Source: Streptosporangiales bacterium (GTDB lineage: Bacteria; Actinomycetota; Actinomycetes; Streptosporangiales; WHST01). Taken from it: a stretch of 44,766 bases of DNA. The stretch spans positions 1-44,766 of the forward strand of contig WHTA01000049.1 in the NCBI GenBank assembly GCA_009379825.1, read 5' to 3'. The position numbers were made by a program, and so were the translations under genes. The notes beneath the pieces were generated by a model that was not told the origin of the DNA, searched no databases, and saw only the letters and a program-made list of their open reading frames with translations. Below are positions 31,277 through 39,906 of the stretch, in pieces (within the stretch, counting starts at the first letter, position 1; each line of letters starts with the position of its first letter).

Positions 31277-32497
31277 ATGTTCATGGCAGGTGACGAACGG
31301 CGACACGGGTACGGGTCGAGCGACCCGCAGCCGACCAGAGCGATGCCAGGTCAGCGGCGTGGTGCTCCACCGCCCCCGCCTCCGCCACCCCTGTCGGCGG
31401 ACGACTCCTCGTACTACTCGCGAACCTACCGCTCGTCCAAGTTCCGGCGACCCGGCGACGGGCCACCCAGGCGGCCGAGCGAGCCGCGCGGCGGCGGCCG
31501 CCCGCCCGGAGGCGCGCCACGCGCCCGCCGCCGCGGCGGTCCGTTCCGCAAGGTCCTCGGCGTGCTGCTCACGCTTGTGTTGATCTACCTGATCACGTAC
31601 ATCGGCATCATGGCCGTCGCCTACACCAAGCTGAACCGGGTCGAGGCGCTGCAGGACTACGAGCAGCGCCCGGAGCAGACGCCGGGCCAGGACTGGCTGC
31701 TCGTCGGCTCCGACAGCCGCCAGGGCCTGACCAAGAAGGAACAGCGGGAGATGCACACCGGCCACGTCGGCGGCCAGCGCGCGGACACCATGATGCTGCT
31801 GCACATCCCCGCCGGTGGCGGCAAGGCGACCCTGGTCAGCTTCCCGCGCGACTCCTGGGTCCCGGTGCCCGGCCACGGCCGGATGAAGCTCAACTCCGCG
31901 TACTCGCTCGGTGGCCCGAAGCTGGCTGCCCGCACGCTCGAGGTCTCGACCGGCATCAAGCTCGACCACTACATGGAGGTCGGTTTCGGCGGCTTCGCCG
32001 GCGCGGTGGACGCGATGGGCGGCGTCGATATCTGCGTGAAGCACCGGATGAAGGACCCGAAGCAGAAGATCACCTTCAAGAAGGGCTGCCAGACGATGGA
32101 CGGCAAGACCGGCCTGTCCTACGTGCGGTCCCGCTACGACGACCCGCGTGGTGACTTCGGCCGGGTCGAGCGCCAGCGGCAGTTCCTCGGTGCGCTCTTC
32201 GGCAAGGCGTCCTCACCGAGCACGCTACTCAACCCCTTCCGCGCCGGCGGGGTCGCGTTCGCCACCGCCGAGGGGGTGACCGTCGACAAGCGCGACGGGC
32301 CTTACGACCTCACCCAGATGTTCTGGGCAATGCGTGGGGCCGCCAGCGGCGACGTGAAGACCATGACCGTGCCGCACACCGGCGGCAGTTACGTCGGTGG
32401 CCAGGCCGTCGTGGAGTGGGACAGGCCGCGCGCGATCAAGCTGTTCAACCAGCTGGCCGAGGACCGGAAGGTCACCGTCAAGGGCGGTACGCCCTAG
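31277..32497 (+). CDS. LytR-CpsA-Psr family cell-wall glycopolymer transferase
   Basis: A 406-residue membrane-anchored enzyme that attaches glycopolymers to peptidoglycan. The cytoplasmic N terminus is proline- and arginine-rich ('GAPPPPPPPPLSADD'), followed by one membrane helix ('VLGVLLTLVLIYLITYIGIM') and the external LCP domain with 'WLLVGSDSRQGL', 'GQRADTMMLLHI', 'VSFPRDSWVPVPG', 'KLNSAYSLGGP', and 'DFGRVERQRQFLGAL'. The conserved Asp and Arg residues that bind pyrophosphate are present. ATG 31277 is used; ATG 31283 is equally possible, since neither has a strong ribosome site. It precedes the ESX genes by 163 bp and may be a separate unit. Confidence 0.92.
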   Translation: MFMAGDERRHGYGSSDPQPTRAMPGQRRGAPPPPPPPPLSADDSSYYSRTYRSSKFRRPGDGPPRRPSEPRGGGRPPGGAPRARRRGGPFRKVLGVLLTLVLIYLITYIGIMAVAYTKLNRVEALQDYEQRPEQTPGQDWLLVGSDSRQGLTKKEQREMHTGHVGGQRADTMMLLHIPAGGGKATLVSFPRDSWVPVPGHGRMKLNSAYSLGGPKLAARTLEVSTGIKLDHYMEVGFGGFAGAVDAMGGVDICVKHRMKDPKQKITFKKGCQTMDGKTGLSYVRSRYDDPRGDFGRVERQRQFLGALFGKASSPSTLLNPFRAGGVAFATAEGVTVDKRDGPYDLTQMFWAMRGAASGDVKTMTVPHTGGSYVGGQAVVEWDRPRAIKLFNQLAEDRKVTVKGGTP

Positions 32498-32549
32498 CTC
32501 GCTGTAGCACACCATGCGCGTGCCGTGGCCGCGCTCTCCTCCGATGTGA

Positions 32550-32565
32550 CGTGGCTCATGCCACG
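32550..32565 (+). terminator. Candidate terminator after the LCP gene
   Basis: CGTGGC-TCAT-GCCACG forms a 6-bp stem with a tetraloop, 53 bp after the LCP stop and 96 bp before the WXG100 gene. It is short and lacks a U tract, so confidence is low. Confidence 0.35.
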
Positions 32566-32660
32566 GGCGGTCGGCCGGCCTGTGGACAGGTGGAACCGGG
32601 CCTGCTCGAGATCAGTCATAGTTGCCGCATTGCACGGGGGACCCGGTATGGAGGCAGTGA

Positions 32661-32999
32661 ATGAGCGTCTTGAGTATGGAAGTGACGGGTGTCGCGCAGA
32701 ACGGTCAGCAGCAGGGGATGAACACCACTGCGCTGATCCAGGGACTGCGGGCGTTCGCGGGGAACACGGAAGGCTCCCAGGGCAGCTGGCAGGGCGCAGG
32801 CGGTGCCGCGTACATGCGGGCCAGGGCCGAGTTCCTCCGCCAGGTCGACACGTTCGCGGGGAGCCAGGGCAGGATCTCCGAGGGCATCGGTCACACCGCC
32901 AGGCACACCGGAACCGCGGACGACGAGTCGTACAGCGACGTGTCCGGTGCCAGCGGCGAGATCAGCAGCATCAACACGACCACCCCGGTCGGGGTCTGA
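32661..32999 (+). CDS. WXG100-family ESX secretion substrate
   Basis: A 112-residue helical hairpin protein. The WXG turn is in 'GSWQGAGGAAYMRARAEFL' near residue 43, flanked by amphipathic helices. ATG 32661 has GGAGG about nine bases upstream ('GGAGGCAGTGA'). It lies 16 bp upstream of the second such gene, and the two probably form a heterodimer exported by the EccC ATPase. It is a little longer than the usual 95-105 residues, with a Ser/Asp-rich tail. Confidence 0.85.
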   Translation: MSVLSMEVTGVAQNGQQQGMNTTALIQGLRAFAGNTEGSQGSWQGAGGAAYMRARAEFLRQVDTFAGSQGRISEGIGHTARHTGTADDESYSDVSGASGEISSINTTTPVGV

Positions 33000-33015
33000 C
33001 GAGAGGAGACGACAG

Positions 33016-33309
33016 ATGTCGGACATGGTCACCTGGCGGCTTCCCGGTATGCAGGCCCTCGCTGACGAGGGCAGCAGCCAGTACCAACGGCAGCGGCAGC
33101 AGCTCACCGACTTCTTGACCAAGCACAACCAGCTGGCGAGCAGCCTGTGGCCGGAAGGTTCGGTCGGCTACCGCGGCGTGGGTAACAAGCACAACGGCAA
33201 CGGCGAGGCGATGTTGACGGCCATGGCCCGCTACAACCAGGCCACGCAGGGCGGCACCGACAAGGCCCAGGCGGCGCTGGCCCGGATCGGCGGTATCTGG
33301 GGCGCCTGA
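33016..33309 (+). CDS. Second WXG100-like protein, partner of the first
   Basis: A 97-residue protein of WXG100 size. The turn reads 'SLWPEGSVGYRGVG', i.e. W-x-x-G rather than a strict WXG, between two helical regions ('YQRQRQQLTDFLTKHNQLA' and 'MLTAMARYNQATQGGTDKAQAALARI'). ATG 33016 has GAGAGGAGAC upstream. Pairing with the gene just upstream is typical for ESX heterodimers. The C terminus ends 'GGIWGA'. A longer open frame upstream of 33016 only re-reads the first WXG100 gene. Confidence 0.8.
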   Translation: MSDMVTWRLPGMQALADEGSSQYQRQRQQLTDFLTKHNQLASSLWPEGSVGYRGVGNKHNGNGEAMLTAMARYNQATQGGTDKAQAALARIGGIWGA

Positions 33310-33328
33310 CTGGTAGCCTCACGCGTCG

Positions 33329-33832
33329 ATGACTGCAGGAGGCGGTACTCCACCCGATCCCGCCGCACCAGGTGCGGCGGGATCGCGTGCTTCCCAGCCG
33401 CCGCCGGGTCCCGGGCCGGACGAGCCACAGGGACCACCGCGGACGACCGGGGAGACCAGGCCGACGCTGACGGCCGCGGACAAGGCGGCCGTCGAGGGGC
33501 AGGCGCTACGGCGCCGGCAGCTGCGTGCCGCGTTGTGCCACGGCTCGGACAGGTCCTGGCGCGACCGGCACCGGGTCTGGCCCGCCTGCATCGGTGGCGT
33601 CGTCGTGGCGGTGCTGATCTGCGCGGGCATCGGCGTGCACGGCGCGTTCGAGAAGCAGCAGCGGCTCGACCGCGAGGAGCAGCGGCAGCAGGAGTACCAG
33701 CGGACCAGGAAACCCGCGTCGGTCACCGTCACCGCGACGGCGTCCCCCACCGCGACGGCATCTCCCACGGACCCCGTCACCTCGCCGCCGACCGGCGCCA
33801 GCACTCCGATCCCCACCAGCGGCACTCCGTGA
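33329..33832 (+). CDS. Single-pass membrane protein with low-complexity tails, ESX-associated
   Basis: A 167-residue protein with a Pro/Gly-rich N terminus, one membrane helix ('VWPACIGGVVVAVLICAGIGV'), a charged coiled-coil-like stretch ('FEKQQRLDREEQRQQEYQRTR') and a Thr/Ser/Pro-rich end. No family is recognised. It starts 19 bp after the second WXG100 gene, so it is probably in the same operon and may be an accessory ESX membrane component; the role is inferred from position only. The start at 33329 has no strong ribosome site except a GCAGGAGG further downstream in the same codons, so the exact start is uncertain. Confidence 0.65.
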   Translation: MTAGGGTPPDPAAPGAAGSRASQPPPGPGPDEPQGPPRTTGETRPTLTAADKAAVEGQALRRRQLRAALCHGSDRSWRDRHRVWPACIGGVVVAVLICAGIGVHGAFEKQQRLDREEQRQQEYQRTRKPASVTVTATASPTATASPTDPVTSPPTGASTPIPTSGTP

Positions 33833-33886
33833 CGACGACTCGCGCCTATGGGCGATCTATGCCGCGTGTCTCTAGCGTCCCGGGGC

Positions 33887-34381
33887 ATGAGTACAACACC
33901 TCTGCAGACACGTGACCCAGGTCCCGCACCCGCGAGCATCCACGTCGTCTTCTGGCTGATGATCGCGCAGTCCGCGTTCAGCGTGTTCGTCGGGCTGCCG
34001 CTGGCGTACATGAGCAAGGACGCTGTCCTCGCCTCGATGCCGGACACGCCAGGTGTGGACACGGAAGCCATCTGGCAAGGGAGCTTCGGCTTCACCGTCG
34101 TCCTGTCGGTGGGTATGGCCGCGCTATGGATACTGTTCGCCGTCAAGCTCAGGGCGGGACGCAACTGGGCGCGCATCACCATGCTCGTGCTCACCGCGCT
34201 GGGGCTCGTGGTCACGCCGATCAACCTGGCCAACACCGGTGTCACCATCCCCGCGACGGTCATGCCCGCCCTCATCGGCGTGGCGGTCGGCCTCGTCGTC
34301 CTGATCCTGCTGCTCGCGGAACCGGCGAAGAGCTGGACGCCCGCCAAGACCGCGTTCCTGAAGGCGAGCCCGCCGTTCTAG
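33887..34381 (+). CDS. Four-helix integral membrane protein, unknown function
   Basis: A 164-residue protein with about four membrane helices ('VVFWLMIAQSAFSVFVGLPLAY', 'GFTVVLSVGMAALWILFAVKL', 'ITMLVLTALGLVVTPIN' and 'VMPALIGVAVGLVVLILLL'). ATG 33887 is chosen, since the longer frame starts inside the spacer. It ends nine bases from the convergent eccC stop. The family is common in actinobacteria without an assigned function. Confidence 0.7.
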   Translation: MSTTPLQTRDPGPAPASIHVVFWLMIAQSAFSVFVGLPLAYMSKDAVLASMPDTPGVDTEAIWQGSFGFTVVLSVGMAALWILFAVKLRAGRNWARITMLVLTALGLVVTPINLANTGVTIPATVMPALIGVAVGLVVLILLLAEPAKSWTPAKTAFLKASPPF

Positions 34382-34390
34382 GGGCGGCGG

Positions 34391-37300
34391 CTACGCGTCC
34401 GGCTCGTCGCGGTCCTCGATCTTCGCGACCTGCACCTGGACGGGCCCGCGCGTACGGCGCGCCCACACCGCACGGCCGACCGGGAGCCGCTGTGGCCGTA
34501 CACCAGCGATCAACGGCCCCTCGTTCTTGTCACCGCTGAACATCAGGCCGGGCGTGCTCAGGTCGGTCAACCGCTGTAGCAGCGGGTCGTAGATCGCCCG
34601 CCCCGCGCCGCCGGACCGCCTGGCGACGACCATGTGGAACCCGAGGTCCCTCGCCTGTGGCAGGTAGTCGGCGATGCCGAGCAGCGGGTTGGCGCTCGAC
34701 GTGGCGACCAGGTCGTAGTCGTCGACGATCATGAACACCTCGATGCCCTGCCACCAGCTGCGGTCGCGCAGTTGGGCCGCGGTGAGATCCGGCGGCGGTA
34801 GCCGCTTGGCCAGCTGGCCGCCGAGATCCCGGCACATCTTCTCCGTCGCCGGGGCGGTGGTGCAGTACGCCACCTGGTACTCCTTCGGCACCACGTCGAG
34901 CAGCGAGCGGCGGAAGTCGACGAGGACGAAGCCGATCTTGTCGCGCGGGTACGCCCCCATCAGCTGGCGGCACAGCACGTCGAGCGTGTTCGTCTTGCCG
35001 GTCTCCGAGTCGCCGAACACGAGCAGGTGCGGGTCGGCGCTGAACAGGTTGACCATCGCCGGCTCGAGCTTGGTGTCCTCCATCCCGATGGCGACCGCGG
35101 GCGGCGCGGCGTTGCCGGGCGGCAGGCTCTTGAACGCCAAGTCGGCGGGCAGGATGCGGATCGGCGGTGTGGCCCTGCCCGGGTAGCGCTTGGCGACCAT
35201 ACGTACGGCGTTGCGCTGCGCCTCGGCGAGGTTGGTCTCGTCGGCCACACCGTCGACCCTGGGCAGGGCGCCCTGGAAGTAGAGCTTGTCCTGCATGATG
35301 CCTTTGCCCGGGGTGTCCGTGCTCAGGTTCTTCATCAGTTCGCGGTCGATGGTGGCGTCGAACTGCTCGTTCATCCGCAGCTCGACCCGGCCGGAGAACG
35401 AGCTCTGGATCTTCGGCCGCATCTCGTGTGCGCTCGCGGAGGTCGCGACCACGTGCACCCCGTACGACAGGCCGCGCGCGGCGATCTCACCGACTTGGTT
35501 GTCCATCTCGGTGAAGTCGAAGTCGTCCTTGAACTCGTCCTTGAACGCTCCCCAGCCGTCGACGACGAAGACGACGTCGCCGAGTGGGTCGTCGGGGAAC
35601 CTGTTGCCCTGCGCGCGCCACTGCCGCCACGCGGTCGCCGAGTCGAGGCCCACCTGCCGGAACAGCTCTTCCCTGCGGTCGATCAGCGCGATCATCTCGT
35701 TGACCATCCTGCGCACCTTCGGCAGGTCGACCCGCGAGCTCACGGTGCCGACGTGCGGCAGGTCCTGCAGTGCGCCGAAGCCACCGCCGCCGAAGTCGGC
35801 GATGTAGAAGGAGATCTCGTCGGGTGACTGCAGGAACGCGGCGCTGAGGATCATCGTTCGTAGCAGCATCGACTTGCCCGACTGCGGCGCGCCGACGATC
35901 AGCAGGTTGCCGTACGAGCCGGTGAGGTCGACCAGGAACGGGCGCTGTCGCTGCGCGCGCGGCTCGTCGATCAGGCCGAGCACTGCTCCGACGGGGAACG
36001 GCCTGCGCGCGCGGGGCTGCAGCAGCGGCCGGAGCAGGTGGTCGAGCGGGAGCATGGCCGGCATCGGGTCCAGCCACACCTTGTGCACGGACATCCGGCT
36101 GCTGGCCAGCTGTCGCACGAGCGCGTCGAGCACGGTGGGCTCGCCGACGTCGGTGTCGGCACGGTTCGGCTTGCGGTTGCTCAACGCCTCCAGCCGTTGC
36201 TGGGCGAGCAGGCCGATCCCGTTCACCGCGGTGTACGGCACCACAGGCGGTGCCGTGGCCGTGGCCTCGGCGAGCTGCGAGACCGGCTCGTACGTACCGG
36301 ACACGTACGCGGCCTTGAACCGTTCGTAGACCGTGGTGTCGACCTGCAGGTAGCCGGAGCCCGGTTCCGGTGGCAGGTGGTACGCGTCCGACGTGCCAAT
36401 GGCCTCGCGGCTCTCCGACTCGGAGAACGTCCGCAGCCCGACCCGGTAGGAGAGGTGGCTCTCCAGGCCGCGGATCTTGCCGACCTCCAGCCGCTGGGTG
36501 GCGAGCAGCAGGTTCATCCCGATGCTGCGGCCGATCCGGCCGATGGCCACGAACAGCTCGGCGAAGTCGGGTTTGGCGGTGAGCAGCTCGCTGAACTCGT
36601 CGATGATGACCAACAGGTACGGCAGCGGCGGCAGGTCGGGACGCTGCTCGCGCACCCGGTGGTACGTCGCGACGTTCGGCAGGTTCCCCGCCCGCTTCAG
36701 CACCTCCTGCCGGCGCAGCATCTCCCCGTACAGCGCGTCGCGCATCCGGTCGACGAGCGCCAGGTCGTCCTGCAGGTTGGTGATCATGCCGGCGAGGTGC
36801 GGCAGCTCGGCCGTGCCGGCGAACGTCGCGCCGCCCTTGTAGTCGACGAGCACCATGGCGAGCAGCTCCGGGTGGTGCTTGACCGCCAGCGAGCTGACCA
36901 GGGTGCGGAGGAACTCGCTCTTGCCGGACCCGGTCGCGCCGACGACGAGCCCGTGCGGGCCCATGCCGCCCGCGGCCGACTCCTTCAGGTCGAGCACGAG
37001 CGGCCGGCCGCTGCCGGTGACGCCGATCGAGACCCGCAACACGTCACGCGGCTGCAGGTGCGTCCACTGGGCGAGCGGGTCGATGGTGCCGACGTCGCTG
37101 ACGCCGAGCACCTCGGGCAGGCTGACGTCGCTGGCCAACACCGACTCCGGTGCGTCGTCGGCGGCCAGGCGCAGCGGCGACAGCCGCCTGGCCAGCGCGC
37201 TGGCCGCGCCGACCTCGGGCAGGTCGGCAGCGAACTCGGTGGTGGGGCCGTCCCCGAGCTGGCGGTGCGCGGTGCCGTCCGGCCCGATGGTGACGCGGAC

Positions 37301-38389
37301 ATCGACGTGCCCTGGCTCGTTCCTGCGGTCGGCGACCAGCTGCACGACGTGGATGCCCAGCTGGCCGAGGGTGATGGCCTGGTCCGGCGACTCGATCCCG
37401 GCGTGCACGGGCAGGTGTTCGCCGTCGATGACGACCAGCAGGTGCGTACGCACCGGCCGGTGGCCGCGGCTGAGGCGGTACTCCTCGACGCGCTGCTCGA
37501 TGTCGGCTTCGATGATCTCCGCGAGGTCCTGCAGGGTGCCGGCGACCAGGCGACCGGGCAGCAGCCCGTCGTCCACCTGGCTGCTGTGTACGTGCGGCAG
37601 CCATTTCACGAAGTTCCAGGCGGCCTCGGTCTGCTGCGAGCGGACGACCGCGATGCGCAGGTTCTCCGGCGGGTGGAAGGTCGCGGCCTGGCAGACGAGG
37701 CTGCGCAGCAGTGCACGTCCGGCGGCGAAGTCACCGACCACGCTGGTCATGCCGACCTTGGCCAGGTCGAGCGTGACCGGTTGGTGGTCGAGCGTGGTGC
37801 GCCGCTCCACCAGCTGCTTGGCGGCCGCCAGCGAGACCGGCTCGTGCTCCTCGAGCGGGTTCTGCTGCGGCGCGAAGCTGACCCGCAGCTCCAGCGGGAC
37901 GTTGCCGGTGCCGACGCGCAGCGAGAGGAAGTCGGCGTCGGCGATCCGGCGTTCCCAGCGACGGGTCTCGTCACCAGCGACGTCGACCAGCCGCTCCGGT
38001 TCCGGGTGCAGCCAGCGGCCGCGATCGCGCTGCGCGGCCACGGAGAAGCGCAGCCGCTGCCGCACGCCGTCGACGTAGTCGAGGTAGCGCTCCCGCCGGT
38101 GGCGCAGCTGCTTCTTCGGGCCGGAGCGCATGGCGATGACTATGACCACGGCCATCAGGATGAAAACGATCGCCACGACCAGGCTGATCGCCACCATCAA
38201 CGGCCGCTGCGGGTTGCTGAACGCGACGCCGAGCGACGCGAGACCGCCGACGCCCATGCTGCCGCCGAGGATGCCGTGGTGACCGGAACCCTGGTTGTCC
38301 AGCTTCGGCGGCTCGGCGAGCTGGATCTCCTCCGACTCCACCGCAGGCGGTGGGGTGCGCGCGGGTCGGTGGATGACGTTCGTCCCCAT
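34391..38389 (-). CDS. eccC: Type VII secretion ATPase EccC (fused EccCa-EccCb form)
   Basis: A 1332-residue FtsK/SpoIIIE-type ATPase driving ESX secretion. Two membrane helices near residues 50-90 ('VAISLVVAIVFILMAVVIVIAM') anchor it. Three ATPase domains follow with Walker A motifs 'GATGSGKSEFL' (about residue 483), 'GAPQSGKSMLL' (about 832) and 'GDSETGKTNTL' (about 1125). Domain 1 has 'AMVLVDYKGGATF' and 'LLVIIDEFSELL', intact Walker B elements, and so is the likely active motor; domains 2 and 3 bind substrate. It is a single chain, unlike ESX-1, where EccCa and EccCb are separate. It diverges from eccD. The gene end is adjacent to the convergent gene at 33887. Confidence 0.97.
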   Translation of the reverse strand: MGTNVIHRPARTPPPAVESEEIQLAEPPKLDNQGSGHHGILGGSMGVGGLASLGVAFSNPQRPLMVAISLVVAIVFILMAVVIVIAMRSGPKKQLRHRRERYLDYVDGVRQRLRFSVAAQRDRGRWLHPEPERLVDVAGDETRRWERRIADADFLSLRVGTGNVPLELRVSFAPQQNPLEEHEPVSLAAAKQLVERRTTLDHQPVTLDLAKVGMTSVVGDFAAGRALLRSLVCQAATFHPPENLRIAVVRSQQTEAAWNFVKWLPHVHSSQVDDGLLPGRLVAGTLQDLAEIIEADIEQRVEEYRLSRGHRPVRTHLLVVIDGEHLPVHAGIESPDQAITLGQLGIHVVQLVADRRNEPGHVDVRVTIGPDGTAHRQLGDGPTTEFAADLPEVGAASALARRLSPLRLAADDAPESVLASDVSLPEVLGVSDVGTIDPLAQWTHLQPRDVLRVSIGVTGSGRPLVLDLKESAAGGMGPHGLVVGATGSGKSEFLRTLVSSLAVKHHPELLAMVLVDYKGGATFAGTAELPHLAGMITNLQDDLALVDRMRDALYGEMLRRQEVLKRAGNLPNVATYHRVREQRPDLPPLPYLLVIIDEFSELLTAKPDFAELFVAIGRIGRSIGMNLLLATQRLEVGKIRGLESHLSYRVGLRTFSESESREAIGTSDAYHLPPEPGSGYLQVDTTVYERFKAAYVSGTYEPVSQLAEATATAPPVVPYTAVNGIGLLAQQRLEALSNRKPNRADTDVGEPTVLDALVRQLASSRMSVHKVWLDPMPAMLPLDHLLRPLLQPRARRPFPVGAVLGLIDEPRAQRQRPFLVDLTGSYGNLLIVGAPQSGKSMLLRTMILSAAFLQSPDEISFYIADFGGGGFGALQDLPHVGTVSSRVDLPKVRRMVNEMIALIDRREELFRQVGLDSATAWRQWRAQGNRFPDDPLGDVVFVVDGWGAFKDEFKDDFDFTEMDNQVGEIAARGLSYGVHVVATSASAHEMRPKIQSSFSGRVELRMNEQFDATIDRELMKNLSTDTPGKGIMQDKLYFQGALPRVDGVADETNLAEAQRNAVRMVAKRYPGRATPPIRILPADLAFKSLPPGNAAPPAVAIGMEDTKLEPAMVNLFSADPHLLVFGDSETGKTNTLDVLCRQLMGAYPRDKIGFVLVDFRRSLLDVVPKEYQVAYCTTAPATEKMCRDLGGQLAKRLPPPDLTAAQLRDRSWWQGIEVFMIVDDYDLVATSSANPLLGIADYLPQARDLGFHMVVARRSGGAGRAIYDPLLQRLTDLSTPGLMFSGDKNEGPLIAGVRPQRLPVGRAVWARRTRGPVQVQVAKIEDRDEPDA

Positions 38390-38560
38390 CCGTCAGCGGC
38401 TCCCTCGTCTCGGCTCGGCCGCATGCCCCGTGCACGGAGGTTACCGTCCAACCGGCAGGACGTGGGTGCTCGGCTGTGGAAGCCACCCATAACCGCCCAG
38501 GTGAAGCGGCACAATAGCCTAGTCGCGGGTGGGCCGCGGTCGATGCGGAGGAGTACCCGG

Positions 38561-39883
38561 ATGTCGGTTGGGTTCAGCACGGTGACCGTCGTCACCGACG
38601 AGCGACGGGTCGACCTCGCGCTGCCCAGCGACGTTCCCGTGGGCGAGTGGTTCCCCGAGCTGTTGCGGCTCTGCTCCGGCGGCAACGCAGGCGGCTCGGC
38701 CGGGTGGGTGCTGGGCCAGGTCGGCGGGCCGCAGATCGGGCTGGACAGCACGCTGGCGGCCGCCGGCGTCAGCGACGGCCAGGTGCTCCAGCTGCGGGCG
38801 GCCGACAGCGACGGTTTCGTGGCGTACGTCGACGACTTCGTCGACTCGGTCTCCGACCGGGTGGACAACACCGGTGACCGCTGGACGAACGCCACGTCCA
38901 CCAGCTTCACCGCGGTCGTCGCAGCGGGTGGCCTGCTGGCGTTGCTCTACCCGGCGTTCACGCGCGGCAGCGGCGGCTGGCTGTTCTGTCTCGTCGTCGC
39001 CGCGGCGGTCTCGCTGGCGGGTGCGATGTGGGCGCGCAGGGAGCGCACGGTCGCCGCCACGGTGCTTGCCGTCACGGCGCTGGTCTGGTGGGCCAACACC
39101 GGGCTGCTGCTCGGCCAGCTGCTCGCCGGCGGTCTGGTGGCGTACGGGATGGCCGCGGTGTGGCTGGCGATCGGTGGCGGGGTGTTACGGGTCGCCGCCG
39201 CCGGCCTCGCGGGCCCTGCAGCGTTCAGCTGGATGGTCGCTGCGCTCGTCGTGGTGTCCGGTGTGCCGTTGGCCTTCGGCGTGCCGGCGGTGCCGGTGAT
39301 GTGCGCACTGCTGCTGCTCTGCGTGCTCATCTTCGGTGTGCTGCCGCTGACCGCGCTGGGTGCGGGCGGCCTCGCCGCGATGGACTACCGCATCCGGGCC
39401 GGGCAGCGGCTGTCCAACAGTGCGATCGACGCGGCGGTGTCCCGCGCTTCTGGAACGTTGACCTGGACGCTCCTCGCGGTCGGCGGCGTGGGCGCGGTCG
39501 TCGCCACGGCCATCGCGATGACCACAGGCACCTGGCCGCGGCTGCTGGCCGCGCTCACCGGTGCCGCGTTCCTGCTGCGCTCGCGGGCGTACACCCGGCG
39601 TGCGCACGCGATGCCGTTGCGGCTGGCGGGTGCCGCCGTGCTGGCCGCCACCGCCGGCAGGTTCGTGCTGGATGGCGAGCCGGGCGTGGTGCTCGTCGTG
39701 GTGTTCGCTGCCGGTCTGATCGCGCTGGCGCTGCTCAGCGCGGTGCCGGTGAACACCGTGCTCAACGCCCGGCTGCGGCTGCTCGGCAACTACGCCGAGG
39801 TGCTCACCGTCGTAGTCTTGGTCCCGGTCCTGGCACACGTGTTCGGCGTGTTCGCCTGGGTACGGGACCTCATCGGTACGTAA
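38561..39883 (+). CDS. eccD: Type VII secretion membrane protein EccD
   Basis: A 440-residue membrane protein. Residues 1-90 form a ubiquitin-like YukD domain ('STVTVVTDERRVDLALPSDVPVGEWFPELL', 'LRAAD'), followed by about eleven membrane helices and a C terminus ending in 'VFGVFAWVRDLIGT'. This is the arrangement of EccD, the translocon subunit. ATG 38561 has GGAGGAGTACC upstream. It is divergent from eccC across 171 bp and is followed 23 bp later by the MinD-like ATPase gene. A long open frame running through it from 36038 is the antisense of eccC and is not a gene. Confidence 0.93.
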   Translation: MSVGFSTVTVVTDERRVDLALPSDVPVGEWFPELLRLCSGGNAGGSAGWVLGQVGGPQIGLDSTLAAAGVSDGQVLQLRAADSDGFVAYVDDFVDSVSDRVDNTGDRWTNATSTSFTAVVAAGGLLALLYPAFTRGSGGWLFCLVVAAAVSLAGAMWARRERTVAATVLAVTALVWWANTGLLLGQLLAGGLVAYGMAAVWLAIGGGVLRVAAAGLAGPAAFSWMVAALVVVSGVPLAFGVPAVPVMCALLLLCVLIFGVLPLTALGAGGLAAMDYRIRAGQRLSNSAIDAAVSRASGTLTWTLLAVGGVGAVVATAIAMTTGTWPRLLAALTGAAFLLRSRAYTRRAHAMPLRLAGAAVLAATAGRFVLDGEPGVVLVVVFAAGLIALALLSAVPVNTVLNARLRLLGNYAEVLTVVVLVPVLAHVFGVFAWVRDLIGT

Positions 39884-39906
39884 CGCGGAAGCGGGGGCCA
39901 GACATC

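Noticed and set aside
36038-38560. Very long open frame on the plus strand leading into eccD
   Set aside because: It is the antisense of eccC in GC-rich DNA; its residues are low-complexity and eccD has its own start and ribosome site at 38561.
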